Assembly (NCBI RefSeq): GCF_003258705.1
Contig: NZ_CP029480.1
Span: 3,906,001-3,970,000, forward strand
Length of the DNA stretch: 64,000 nt
From: Arcticibacterium luteifluviistationis
GTDB taxonomy: Bacteria; Bacteroidota; Bacteroidia; Cytophagales; Spirosomataceae
Direction of reading: 5' to 3'
The position numbers and the translations under genes are program-made. Under the pieces are notes generated by a model. It saw only the letters and a program-made list of their open reading frames with translations. It made no database searches and was not told the origin of the DNA. Below, one piece after another: positions 25,621 to 33,018 of this stretch (its first letter is position 1; each line of letters starts with the position of its first letter).

Positions 25621-27330
25621 ATGACTAATAAAGATAAATCATCGAAAAAAAGGAAGTATGACGCCATTGTCATAGGTTCTGGAATTAGTGGTGGCTGGGC
25701 CGCAAAAGAGCTAGCAGAAAAAGGTTTGAAAACCTTAATATTAGAGCGTGGCCCAGATGTAAAACACATCATTGATTACCCTACCACTAACATGCAACCT
25801 TGGGATTTTGAGCATGGACTTGGGTTGTCACTGAAAGAAAAAGAAGAAAACCCAATAGCTTCAAAATGTTACATTTTCAAAGAAGATGCGAAACAATTTG
25901 TGGTAAAAGACAAAGAACAACCATATGTTCAAGACAAACCTTTTGATTGGATTCGTGGCTACCAGGTAGGTGGGAAATCTTTGCTTTGGGCACGTGAGAC
26001 TCAGCGATGGAGTCACTTAGATTTTGAAGGTCCTGCAAGAGACGGTTTTGCTGTAGAGTGGCCAGTAACCTATGATGAACTAGCTCCATGGTATAGCTAT
26101 GTAGAAAAGTTTGCAGGTATTTCGGGAAATAGAGACGGCATTGAAAGTTTGCCAGATGGCGAATTCTTGAAACCATTTGAGCAAAGCTGTGTAGAAGAGT
26201 ACTTTGATAAATTTCTTCAAAAAAACTATGAAAACCGTAGAGCCATTATTGCCCGCAAGGCACATATAACAGACCCTCAAGATATTCATACGCAACAAGG
26301 AAGAGCAAGGTGCATGCATCGTAACCTTTGTCAAAGAGGTTGCCCTTATGGTGGATACTTTAGCAGTAATGCTTCTACCATTCCTTGGGCTTTAAATACA
26401 GGAAACTGTACACTAAGAGCCGATTCTGTAGTGCAGTCTATCATCTATGATGAGCAAAAAGGCAAAGCTGTTGGTGTAAAAGTTATTGACAGAATTACTA
26501 AAGAAGAAATTGATTTCTTTGCTGACATCATTTTTGTGAATGCGGCAGCTATGAACACTACCGCCTTACTGTTAAACAGTACTTCTAGTAGATTCCCAAA
26601 TGGCATAGGAAATGATAATGAATTGATGGGAACGCACATTGCTTTCCATAATTATAGAGCTCGTGTGAGTGCGTCTTATGAGGGCTTTGCGGACAAAACG
26701 ACTTCTGGCCGTAGAGTTGCTGGAAGTTATATGCCGAGATGGCGAAACCTTTATGAACAAGAAACTGACTTTATCCGTGGTTATGCCGCAGGATTCTCAA
26801 CCGGAAGAGGTGAGTACTTTGGAAGAGATGGTGTTGGTGCTGATTTGAAAAACAATCTAATGGATCGTCAAACAGGACCATGGCACGTAGGTTCTCACAT
26901 GATGGGCGAAACCATTCCGAAAGAATCTAGCAAGCTTACCCTTGATAAGACAAAAACAGATGAATGGGGTATTCCATTAATTCATTTTGACCTAGACTAT
27001 GACGACAATGATGAAAAAATGGTTAAGGATTATTTAGAAAACACCGTAGAGATGTTTGAAAAAGCTGGCTTTACTAACATCCGAACTAATGACTCAAATC
27101 AAGCTCCTGGACTTGACATTCATGAGATGGGTGGTGTAAGAATGGGTAAAGACCCAAAAACATCTTTATTAAATAAGTACAATCAGCTTCATGAATGCAA
27201 AAATGTATTTGTAACGGATGGTGCCATGATGACTTCTACCTCTACGCAGAATCCATCATTAACGTATATGGCCTTCACAGCCCGTGCGGTAGATTACGCT
27301 GTCAAAGAAATGAAGAAAGGGAATTTATAA
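25621..27330 (+). CDS. GMC-family FAD oxidoreductase (gluconate dehydrogenase-like large subunit)
   Basis: A 569-residue flavoprotein. The ADP-binding motif GSGISGG is at residues 19-25, GYQVGGKSLLWARETQRW is the second FAD block, and the C-terminal DIHEMGGVRMGKDPKTS plus TSTSTQNPSLTYMAFTARA contain the GMC active-site His and Asn region. CMHRNLCQRGCPYGG holds a cluster of three cysteines typical of the sugar-dehydrogenase subgroup. It has no signal of its own and would be exported with the preceding subunit. Substrate is a sugar or polyol, not determinable here. Confidence 0.88.
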   Translation: MTNKDKSSKKRKYDAIVIGSGISGGWAAKELAEKGLKTLILERGPDVKHIIDYPTTNMQPWDFEHGLGLSLKEKEENPIASKCYIFKEDAKQFVVKDKEQPYVQDKPFDWIRGYQVGGKSLLWARETQRWSHLDFEGPARDGFAVEWPVTYDELAPWYSYVEKFAGISGNRDGIESLPDGEFLKPFEQSCVEEYFDKFLQKNYENRRAIIARKAHITDPQDIHTQQGRARCMHRNLCQRGCPYGGYFSSNASTIPWALNTGNCTLRADSVVQSIIYDEQKGKAVGVKVIDRITKEEIDFFADIIFVNAAAMNTTALLLNSTSSRFPNGIGNDNELMGTHIAFHNYRARVSASYEGFADKTTSGRRVAGSYMPRWRNLYEQETDFIRGYAAGFSTGRGEYFGRDGVGADLKNNLMDRQTGPWHVGSHMMGETIPKESSKLTLDKTKTDEWGIPLIHFDLDYDDNDEKMVKDYLENTVEMFEKAGFTNIRTNDSNQAPGLDIHEMGGVRMGKDPKTSLLNKYNQLHECKNVFVTDGAMMTSTSTQNPSLTYMAFTARAVDYAVKEMKKGNL

Positions 27331-27356
27331 AACGAAAACCTCTCATATTATAGCTA

Positions 27357-27390
27357 AGCCCAAGTCTTAATTGACTTGGGCTTTTTTTTT
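27357..27390 (+). terminator. Rho-independent terminator after the GMC oxidoreductase gene
   Basis: Arms AGCCCAAGTC and GACTTGGGCT form a 10-bp stem with loop TTAATT and a run of nine T residues. Confidence 0.92.
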
Positions 27391-27411
27391 AATGGCCATC
27401 AAACTGCATCA

Positions 27412-27443
27412 CAAAAAAAGACCTCGAAAAAAATCGAGGCCTT
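27412..27443 (-). terminator. Rho-independent terminator of the PepSY-like gene
   Basis: On the minus strand CCTCGA and TCGAGG pair around a short T loop, followed by TC and seven T residues; about 45 bases after the stop at 27488. Confidence 0.75.
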
Positions 27444-27487
27444 TTGCTAAACTATTACAACATTTTAAACGCCAGAATTATAAACTC

Positions 27488-28135
27488 TTAGTGGCCTCCT
27501 CTTTTACCTGTGCCATGCTTATGTCCACCTTTATTTTTCATGCTAAACTCTGCCACAAAAGCACCGTCAGCATCAAAACCAACACCTTGGTAAGTCTCAT
27601 CAGCTAAAATTAGCAGTACACCGTAAGAGCCATCAGATTGAAGCATTGCCATTTTAACTGTAGCTTCCTCATAATTAGCCGCTATGTAATCTGTAATAGC
27701 TACTGGCAAATCTGCTTCCGCTACACTCGTTCCTTTTGAACCGCGTGTTCTCTCCGCCACAAAAGTGCCGTCGGCATCAAAAGCCAAACCAGCTCCTGTA
27801 CCATCACTTAGCGTGATTTTTACATAAGTATTTCCCGTATTGTCGTTTGTACCCGCTCTGTTTATGGTAGCATCTGCATAGTTTGCAGTAATATAGTCTG
27901 TGATAGTTGCAGATAGGTCTTCTACCGCTACCTCGGTTACGCTACATTTACCTTTGTGACCATACTCCTCTGACGTAACGGTAGAGTCATCGGCTGTAGC
28001 CAAAAACATCATGTCTACTAAAGCTGAAGCTTGATCAGAATCTGTTAATGGAAGAGCCACGTCTGCTTTATCGCACGAAGTCATAAAAGCCATCATTCCA
28101 AGAGCAAATAGCCAAGCAAATTTAAAATTTCTCAT
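27488..28135 (-). CDS. PepSY-like lipoprotein with two repeated domains and a His/Gly-rich tail
   Basis: A 215-residue lipoprotein (lipobox FMTSC, Cys about 21). Two similar domains of about 65 residues follow: the first around TITDYITANYADATI to FDADGTFVAER, the second around AITDYIAANYEEATV to FDADGAFVAEF. This alternation of a helix and beta strands is the PepSY-like/BLIP-like fold common in Bacteroidota periplasmic proteins of unknown role. The end GGHKHGTGKRGGH is rich in His and Gly and could bind metal. It is divergent from the sigma factor gene 28402. Confidence 0.8.
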   Translation of the reverse strand: MRNFKFAWLFALGMMAFMTSCDKADVALPLTDSDQASALVDMMFLATADDSTVTSEEYGHKGKCSVTEVAVEDLSATITDYITANYADATINRAGTNDNTGNTYVKITLSDGTGAGLAFDADGTFVAERTRGSKGTSVAEADLPVAITDYIAANYEEATVKMAMLQSDGSYGVLLILADETYQGVGFDADGAFVAEFSMKNKGGHKHGTGKRGGH

Positions 28136-28344
28136 TTCTTTTATATTTAATTTAAAAAATAGATTAAAAAGTAAGCATTGCTTACGAGTAGAGTTATTTC
28201 ATATGTTTCAAATAAGATTTAACCAAAAAATGAGTTTAATAGACCTAGCCGTCCTGTTCGTGTTTTCAATTGTTTAATACGTCGGCACTTATCTATTCCG
28301 TTGCCTTAATTTGAAATAAATTTCCTTTGGCAACGCCTATGGCA

Positions 28345-28352
28345 TAGTTTTG
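28345..28352 (+). promoter_or_regulatory. -7 promoter element (TAGTTTTG) of the ECF sigma gene
   Basis: Exact TAnnTTTG match 49 bases before the GTG at 28402. A TTTG at 28326-28329 is too close (15 bases) for standard spacing. Confidence 0.45.
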
Positions 28353-28401
28353 CGTATTAATAATCAGGAAAGAGTTTAATTAGCTAACCAAACCCTTTTT
28401 C

Positions 28402-28980
28402 GTGTTTCAAAGAAAGAAGAAAAGTCTAGACTTAGATGAGATCTTGGACGGATGCCTTAAAAAAAGGTCCTCTGCCCAAAAGCACCTCTATGAGCGATTC
28501 TATGGATTCGCTAAGAGTATTGCTTTGCGTTATGCCTCCAGTAGCGACGAAGTTCAGGAAATGATGAACGACGGCTTTTTGAAGATTTTTTCAAAACTGG
28601 AGCTTTACGACAGAAATCAATCATTTGAGGCTTGGTTTAAAACAGTAATGGTCAGAACCTGCATTGACTATTACAGAAAAAACCATTCTAGGGTTGGCAT
28701 GGTCGACATTGACGACCTCCACTACCTTTCCTATGACGACAACCTTCTTGCAAAATTATCGGCAGAAGAAATTCTAGATTTAATGAAACATCTTCCGCCA
28801 TCGTATAGAGCAGTCTTTTCTTTGTTTATTGTGGAAGGATACAGCCACGCTGAAATAGGAAAAATGTTAGGCATAAACGAAGGAACGTCTCGCTCAAACC
28901 TTTCAAAGGCTAGAGTTAAAATGCAGGAATTGATTAAAAGATATTCATCAGACATAAATAATTATAGAAATGTCATTTGA
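28402..28980 (+). CDS. ECF-type RNA polymerase sigma factor
   Basis: A 192-residue sigma-70 family protein with region 2 (YASSSDEVQEMMNDGFLKIF, FEAWFKTVMVRTCIDYYRK) and region 4 (LPPSYRAVFSLFIVEGYSHAEIGKML followed by the helix-turn-helix end) and no region 3, hence ECF type. It begins with GTG; no ATG lies close enough to replace it. The next gene overlaps by 11 bases and encodes a membrane protein that takes the anti-sigma position, so the pair is probably a signal-response unit in the envelope. Confidence 0.9.
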   Translation: MFQRKKKSLDLDEILDGCLKKRSSAQKHLYERFYGFAKSIALRYASSSDEVQEMMNDGFLKIFSKLELYDRNQSFEAWFKTVMVRTCIDYYRKNHSRVGMVDIDDLHYLSYDDNLLAKLSAEEILDLMKHLPPSYRAVFSLFIVEGYSHAEIGKMLGINEGTSRSNLSKARVKMQELIKRYSSDINNYRNVI

Positions 28981-30397
28981 TAAAAAAATACGAGAAAAGC
29001 TCGTTAATCATATTCCAAAATATGATTCGGGAGCTTGGGAGAGTTTTAGTAAACTACTCCCTGCACCGTGGTACACTACATTATTTACCACAAACTTAGG
29101 GTGGACAGTGAGCGGTCTAAGTACCGCCGCATTGCTCTTCACTGCTTATTTACTTAACACTAAAACCGAAAGACTGAATGGTGAGATTTCTACACTGACA
29201 AATCAAATAGAATTACAAAAAGAAGAGGTTAAGCAGCAAAACCTCTCTGGCTTAGAAAAGGTTGACACGGTTTATATCACCCGAGAGGTTGACAAATATA
29301 TTCGTGTGGAAAGACCAGAACAAGCTTCTTTCCAAGAAGGACTAGAGAAAGGCTATGCCAATGCATCAAATGATGTAGCGTATCTTCAAAATGAGCTAGA
29401 CAAACTCAGAAAAGAAAACCTTGCTTTAAACTCTGAGCTATCTATAGAAACTCAAAAGAACCTTGAGACAAACAGGAAAGTTGAAAACTCAGAAACGGCT
29501 ATTGCTCAATCTCCCGCTAACAAGAATGATTTCACAGCAAATAAAAACGCTGAAAATAAGGAGATTGCAACCGACGATGTTAGGTCAAAACAGAAGCAAA
29601 AAACTTTAATAAACGACAATAATCAAGCTCCTGTAGAGAATAAGAATAGTCTCACTACCGATGAAGAAACTTTGGTAGCAGACATTTCTGAGCAAGAGTT
29701 AAAAAAGGCATATATAGAAAATTTAGACAAAGAAATAAAACAAGAGGATCAAATAGCGTCAACAGAAAGAACAGACCCAGAAAAACCAAAGAAAAAGATC
29801 AATTGGCCTAAAATGCGTTTTGGAATCAACTCAGATTACCTTGGTCTTAAAGTATTGGCAACAGGTCCTGCTGCAGAGGTCTTTATTTCTGACAAAATAA
29901 GTTTTAACGCTTCTGCTATTTTCTCTGGTCAGGTTGAAACCAAACACCCACTTGCGAAAGATTTCAATAAATTCACAGGCAAAGAATTTAACAAAGAATT
30001 TCATGATTTCGTAAATCAACAATCAGAGCTTATAGAAGACATTTCTATAAAAACCTCTTTTATTAAGCTTCCATTGTACTTTAATTATTATATCAATACT
30101 TGGAGTCGATTTAACTTCTTGATTTCTGCCGGAACCAAACTAGATCTATCCGTTTATCAAAACGTTGACTACGCTAGTGGCCCTCTTGGACAGCAAGTTC
30201 AAAATAGGTTTGAAGCCAAAGCGAAACCTAAAACATTCAATAACCTTTTCTACGGAATGGGTATGCAGTACAAGTATGGAAACTTTGTGGGGCAAATTAC
30301 GCCTTACTTTGACTTCACTTTCAGACAAGCAGATTACTTTACTCCAGCAAAAAACTTTGGTGTCAATGCTAGTCTAAAATTTGAATTTGGAAAATGA
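28970..30397 (+). CDS. membrane-anchored protein with coiled coil and C-terminal beta-barrel-like domain
   Basis: A 475-residue protein. Residues 1-42 would be cytosolic (YDSGAWESFSKLL), a membrane helix spans about 43-62, coiled-coil segments follow around 63-90 and 125-165, then a charged low-complexity linker to about 265. From about residue 270 (MRFGINSDYLGLKV) to the end it looks like an outer-membrane beta-barrel of the porin/PorT type, closing with ASLKFEFGK. The order suggests one chain linking inner and outer membranes. Its overlap with the sigma gene suggests it is the anti-sigma factor or sensor. This is inference; no anti-sigma domain is recognised. Confidence 0.72.
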   Translation: MSFDKKIREKLVNHIPKYDSGAWESFSKLLPAPWYTTLFTTNLGWTVSGLSTAALLFTAYLLNTKTERLNGEISTLTNQIELQKEEVKQQNLSGLEKVDTVYITREVDKYIRVERPEQASFQEGLEKGYANASNDVAYLQNELDKLRKENLALNSELSIETQKNLETNRKVENSETAIAQSPANKNDFTANKNAENKEIATDDVRSKQKQKTLINDNNQAPVENKNSLTTDEETLVADISEQELKKAYIENLDKEIKQEDQIASTERTDPEKPKKKINWPKMRFGINSDYLGLKVLATGPAAEVFISDKISFNASAIFSGQVETKHPLAKDFNKFTGKEFNKEFHDFVNQQSELIEDISIKTSFIKLPLYFNYYINTWSRFNFLISAGTKLDLSVYQNVDYASGPLGQQVQNRFEAKAKPKTFNNLFYGMGMQYKYGNFVGQITPYFDFTFRQADYFTPAKNFGVNASLKFEFGK

Positions 30398-30445
30398 TTG
30401 AGAGAGGCAATTAAGTTAAATTAACCAACTGAGTCCAAAGGATTT

Positions 30446-30476
30446 TTTGACCTGACTAAGCCTTTCTGTATTTTTG
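30446..30476 (+). promoter_or_regulatory. Full Bacteroidota promoter of the PorT-like gene
   Basis: TTTG (30446-30449), 19 bases, then TATTTTTG (30469-30476); exact boxes and ideal spacing, 51 bases before the ATG at 30528. Confidence 0.68.
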
Positions 30477-30527
30477 CCCCTCTTTAAACTTAACCGGTTC
30501 TCGGTTACGTTATAGAAATAAAAAATA

Positions 30528-31169
30528 ATGAAATATAAATTACTCTTAATAAGCCTCTTGGTTTCCCAGGTAGTCTTTTCTCAAATGAAGACTGCCCCCT
30601 TTGTTTTTGGACCAAAGATTGGGCTACAGGCTAACAACCTTAAGATATACAATAACTCTGACGGCACTACCACTAAACTACAGATGCAGTACCATGCGGG
30701 TGTTTTTGGAAGATTTAGCATGGGGAAATTCAGTCTACAGCCAGAAGCAATTTTTCAAATCAAGGGCTCTTCGCTAAGTTCTCCTGACGAAAAACATACT
30801 TACCGATACATCAGTACTCCTATACTTTTGGGTATTCAGCCAATTAAAGGACTAACTTTTGAGATAGGACCAGAGTTTAGCTGGGCTTTAAATCAAGGTT
30901 GGAAAAAAGACGGTGTTCAGCAGTTTGGACCAGACGCCCTAATGGACAAAGCTCTAGTTTTAGGCACTAGAATAGACCTACTTGATATGTTTTCTATGTT
31001 TAGTGTAAACATAAGATATGTGCAAGGTATGGACGACGTAACCACCAGCGGTACCGACTTAAATAATGCAACAACCTATAGAAACAGAACTGTTCAGCTA
31101 GGTATCACTTATAATTTCTCTGAATATTATAAATGGTGGAAAAAGCACGGCGTTAAGAAAAAGAAATAA
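30528..31169 (+). CDS. PorT/OmpW-like outer-membrane beta-barrel protein
   Basis: A 213-residue protein with a signal peptide ending VVFSQ (residue 19) and then alternating strands typical of an eight-stranded barrel (FGPKIGLQANNLKIY, FSLQPEAIFQIKGSS, GLTFEIGPEFSWAL, VNIRYVQGMDD, TVQLGITYNFSEYY). The tail is very basic (KHGVKKKK). It belongs to the porin-family proteins named after PorT, without evidence for a specific role in type IX secretion. It has its own strong promoter, separate from the upstream sigma pair. Confidence 0.8.
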   Translation: MKYKLLLISLLVSQVVFSQMKTAPFVFGPKIGLQANNLKIYNNSDGTTTKLQMQYHAGVFGRFSMGKFSLQPEAIFQIKGSSLSSPDEKHTYRYISTPILLGIQPIKGLTFEIGPEFSWALNQGWKKDGVQQFGPDALMDKALVLGTRIDLLDMFSMFSVNIRYVQGMDDVTTSGTDLNNATTYRNRTVQLGITYNFSEYYKWWKKHGVKKKK

Positions 31170-31181
31170 TCTAAAGAAAAC

Positions 31182-31206
31182 AGCTTCCTGATAGCTATAG
31201 GAAGCT
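31182..31206 (+). terminator. Possible terminator hairpin before tyrS
   Basis: Arms AGCTTCCT and AGGAAGCT (8 bp) around a 9-base loop, just after the PorT-like gene and 12 bases before tyrS. No T-run follows, so it may instead affect tyrS translation. Confidence 0.35.
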
Positions 31207-31217
31207 AACAGACAGCA

Positions 31218-32525
31218 ATGAATTTCATAGAAGAATTAAAGTGGAGAGGCATGTTTCATCAGACCATGCCAGGGACAGAAGAGCAACTTCAAAAAGAAAT
31301 GACCTCCGCTTATATAGGTTTTGACCCTACAGCAAAATCACTACACATAGGAAACCTAGCCACGGTAATGCTTTTGGTACATCTGCAAAGAGCTGGGCAT
31401 AAGCCTTACGCTTTAGTAGGCGGTGCCACAGGTATGGTGGGGGACCCTTCTGGAAAATCTGCCGAAAGACAGTTTTTAGATGAAAACGTATTAAAAGAAA
31501 ACCAAGCGGGCGTTAAAGCACAGCTTGAAAGGTTCTTAGATTTTGACTGCGGTGAAAACTCAGCCGAAATGGTCAATAATTACGACTGGTTCAAAGAATT
31601 TGGTTTTCTAGACTTCTTGAGAGAAGTAGGAAAATACATCTCTGTGAACTATATGATGAGTAAAGACTCTGTCAAAACAAGATTGACAACGGGTATTTCT
31701 TATACAGAGTTTACTTATCAATTATTACAAGGGTACGATTTCTACCACTTGTACAAAAACAAGAATATTCGTCTTCAGATGGGTGGCTCTGACCAGTGGG
31801 GAAACATCACCACGGGTACAGAACTTATCAGAAGAAAAGAAAATGCAGACTCTGATGCAGAGACTGCTGATTATACTGCTTTTGCCTTAACCACGCCTTT
31901 AGTAACAAAAGCGGACGGTGCTAAATTTGGCAAATCTGAGTCTGGAAACGTATGGTTAGACGCTGACTTAACTTCGCCTTACCAGTTTTACCAATTCTGG
32001 ATTAACCAAGCCGACGAAGACTGTAAAAGACTGATTCGTGTTTTCACGCTTCTTTCTCAAGAGGAAATAGAAAAACTAGAAGCTGAACAAGCCGAAGCTC
32101 CTCACTTAAGAGTGGTGCAGAAAGCCATAGCCGAAGACGTTACCGTGAGAGTACACGGCCAAGAGCAATACGACCTAGCTGTGAAAGCCTCTCAAGTGCT
32201 TTACGGAAAAGCTACGCTAGAAATGCTGCAAGAACTAGACGAAAAAACGTTTACTAGCGTATTTGACGGCGTACCGCAAACCAACATCTCAAAAGCTGAT
32301 TACGACGCTTGTGAGTCGCTGTTAGATTTAATTTCGGTTACCACCAATGGTGATATTTACACATCAAAAGGCGAAGCAAGAAGAGCTCTAAAAGGAAACG
32401 CCGTAAGCGTCAATAAAACAAAACTGCAAGACGAAAAACTAGTAGTTTCAGAATTGGCTCTACTGAACAACAAATACCTTTTAATAGGAAAAGGCAAGAA
32501 GAATCATATTGTTCGGGTGGGTTGA
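31218..32525 (+). CDS. tyrS: tyrosyl-tRNA synthetase
   Basis: A 435-residue class I synthetase that charges tRNA-Tyr. The HIGH-like motif is HIGN in [10 protein letters not shown], the tyrosine and ATP pocket shows [13 protein letters not shown] and [14 protein letters not shown], and the KMSKS-like loop is KFGKS at residues 236-240. A C-terminal S4-type RNA-binding domain ([17 protein letters not shown]) completes the usual length. A short hairpin precedes it but no T-box leader is seen, as expected outside Firmicutes. Confidence 0.96.
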   Translation: MNFIEELKWRGMFHQTMPGTEEQLQKEMTSAYIGFDPTAKSLHIGNLATVMLLVHLQRAGHKPYALVGGATGMVGDPSGKSAERQFLDENVLKENQAGVKAQLERFLDFDCGENSAEMVNNYDWFKEFGFLDFLREVGKYISVNYMMSKDSVKTRLTTGISYTEFTYQLLQGYDFYHLYKNKNIRLQMGGSDQWGNITTGTELIRRKENADSDAETADYTAFALTTPLVTKADGAKFGKSESGNVWLDADLTSPYQFYQFWINQADEDCKRLIRVFTLLSQEEIEKLEAEQAEAPHLRVVQKAIAEDVTVRVHGQEQYDLAVKASQVLYGKATLEMLQELDEKTFTSVFDGVPQTNISKADYDACESLLDLISVTTNGDIYTSKGEARRALKGNAVSVNKTKLQDEKLVVSELALLNNKYLLIGKGKKNHIVRVG

Positions 32526-32537
32526 TATCACTTTAAT

Positions 32538-32886
32538 TTAACTAGCTTCATTGTCAGGTCGAGCGGAGTCGAGTCCCTCTAACAAGGGCTCTAATTTCTT
32601 ATACCAATTATCACTTCCTGTAAAGAAAGGCATCCTTTGGCGTAGTTCAGGATATTTTATGTCTAGCATCGATTACTTTCCGCCTTCTCCTCCGTTTGGC
32701 TAAAAATGCTATGGGGTTGCACTCGTAAAGTAACCTACTTTTCCCTTTTGGGTCCATTGCAGAGCATGGATACATATAGATTCCCCCTTTTATTAGGTTT
32801 CTGTGAAAGTCGGCTACCAGCGAGCCTACATACCTAGCTTTATAAGGCGGTTTGTTATCATTTCCAGCTTGACAATAAAAAACATC
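32538..32886 (-). pseudogene. fbp: Remnant of class I fructose-1,6-bisphosphatase (C-terminal third)
   Basis: On the minus strand, from about 32886, one frame reads [28 protein letters not shown] and [13 protein letters not shown], which are the conserved C-terminal blocks of class I fructose-1,6-bisphosphatase. Right after NPIAFLA the homology shifts frame (near 32690), meets a TAA in GGK-stop, and then continues as [20 protein letters not shown] to a stop at 32538-32540. The N-terminal two-thirds, including the metal-binding residues, are missing. The gene is therefore a decayed fragment. A functional gluconeogenic enzyme must lie elsewhere. The frame starting at 32994 is not homologous before its residue 37. 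Confidence 0.82.
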
Positions 32887-33018
32887 CACAGCCAAAACTA
32901 TACTTTCCACACCACTTTTGGCTAGCAATAATCTCCAAAAGCAAACAAGCCTTACTTCATTTTTTGTACCTAAACCTAAAAGACTTAATTTCATAGCTTC
33001 AACCTATTGAAACTATAA

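Noticed and set aside
27371-27607. Plus-strand frame of 78 codons after the GMC oxidoreductase
   Set aside because: It starts inside a terminator hairpin and runs antisense to the PepSY-like gene.
32647-32994. A 115-codon frame as an intact hypothetical gene
   Set aside because: Its residues from about 37 match the interior of fructose-1,6-bisphosphatase and the homology continues in another frame; it is part of a pseudogene.
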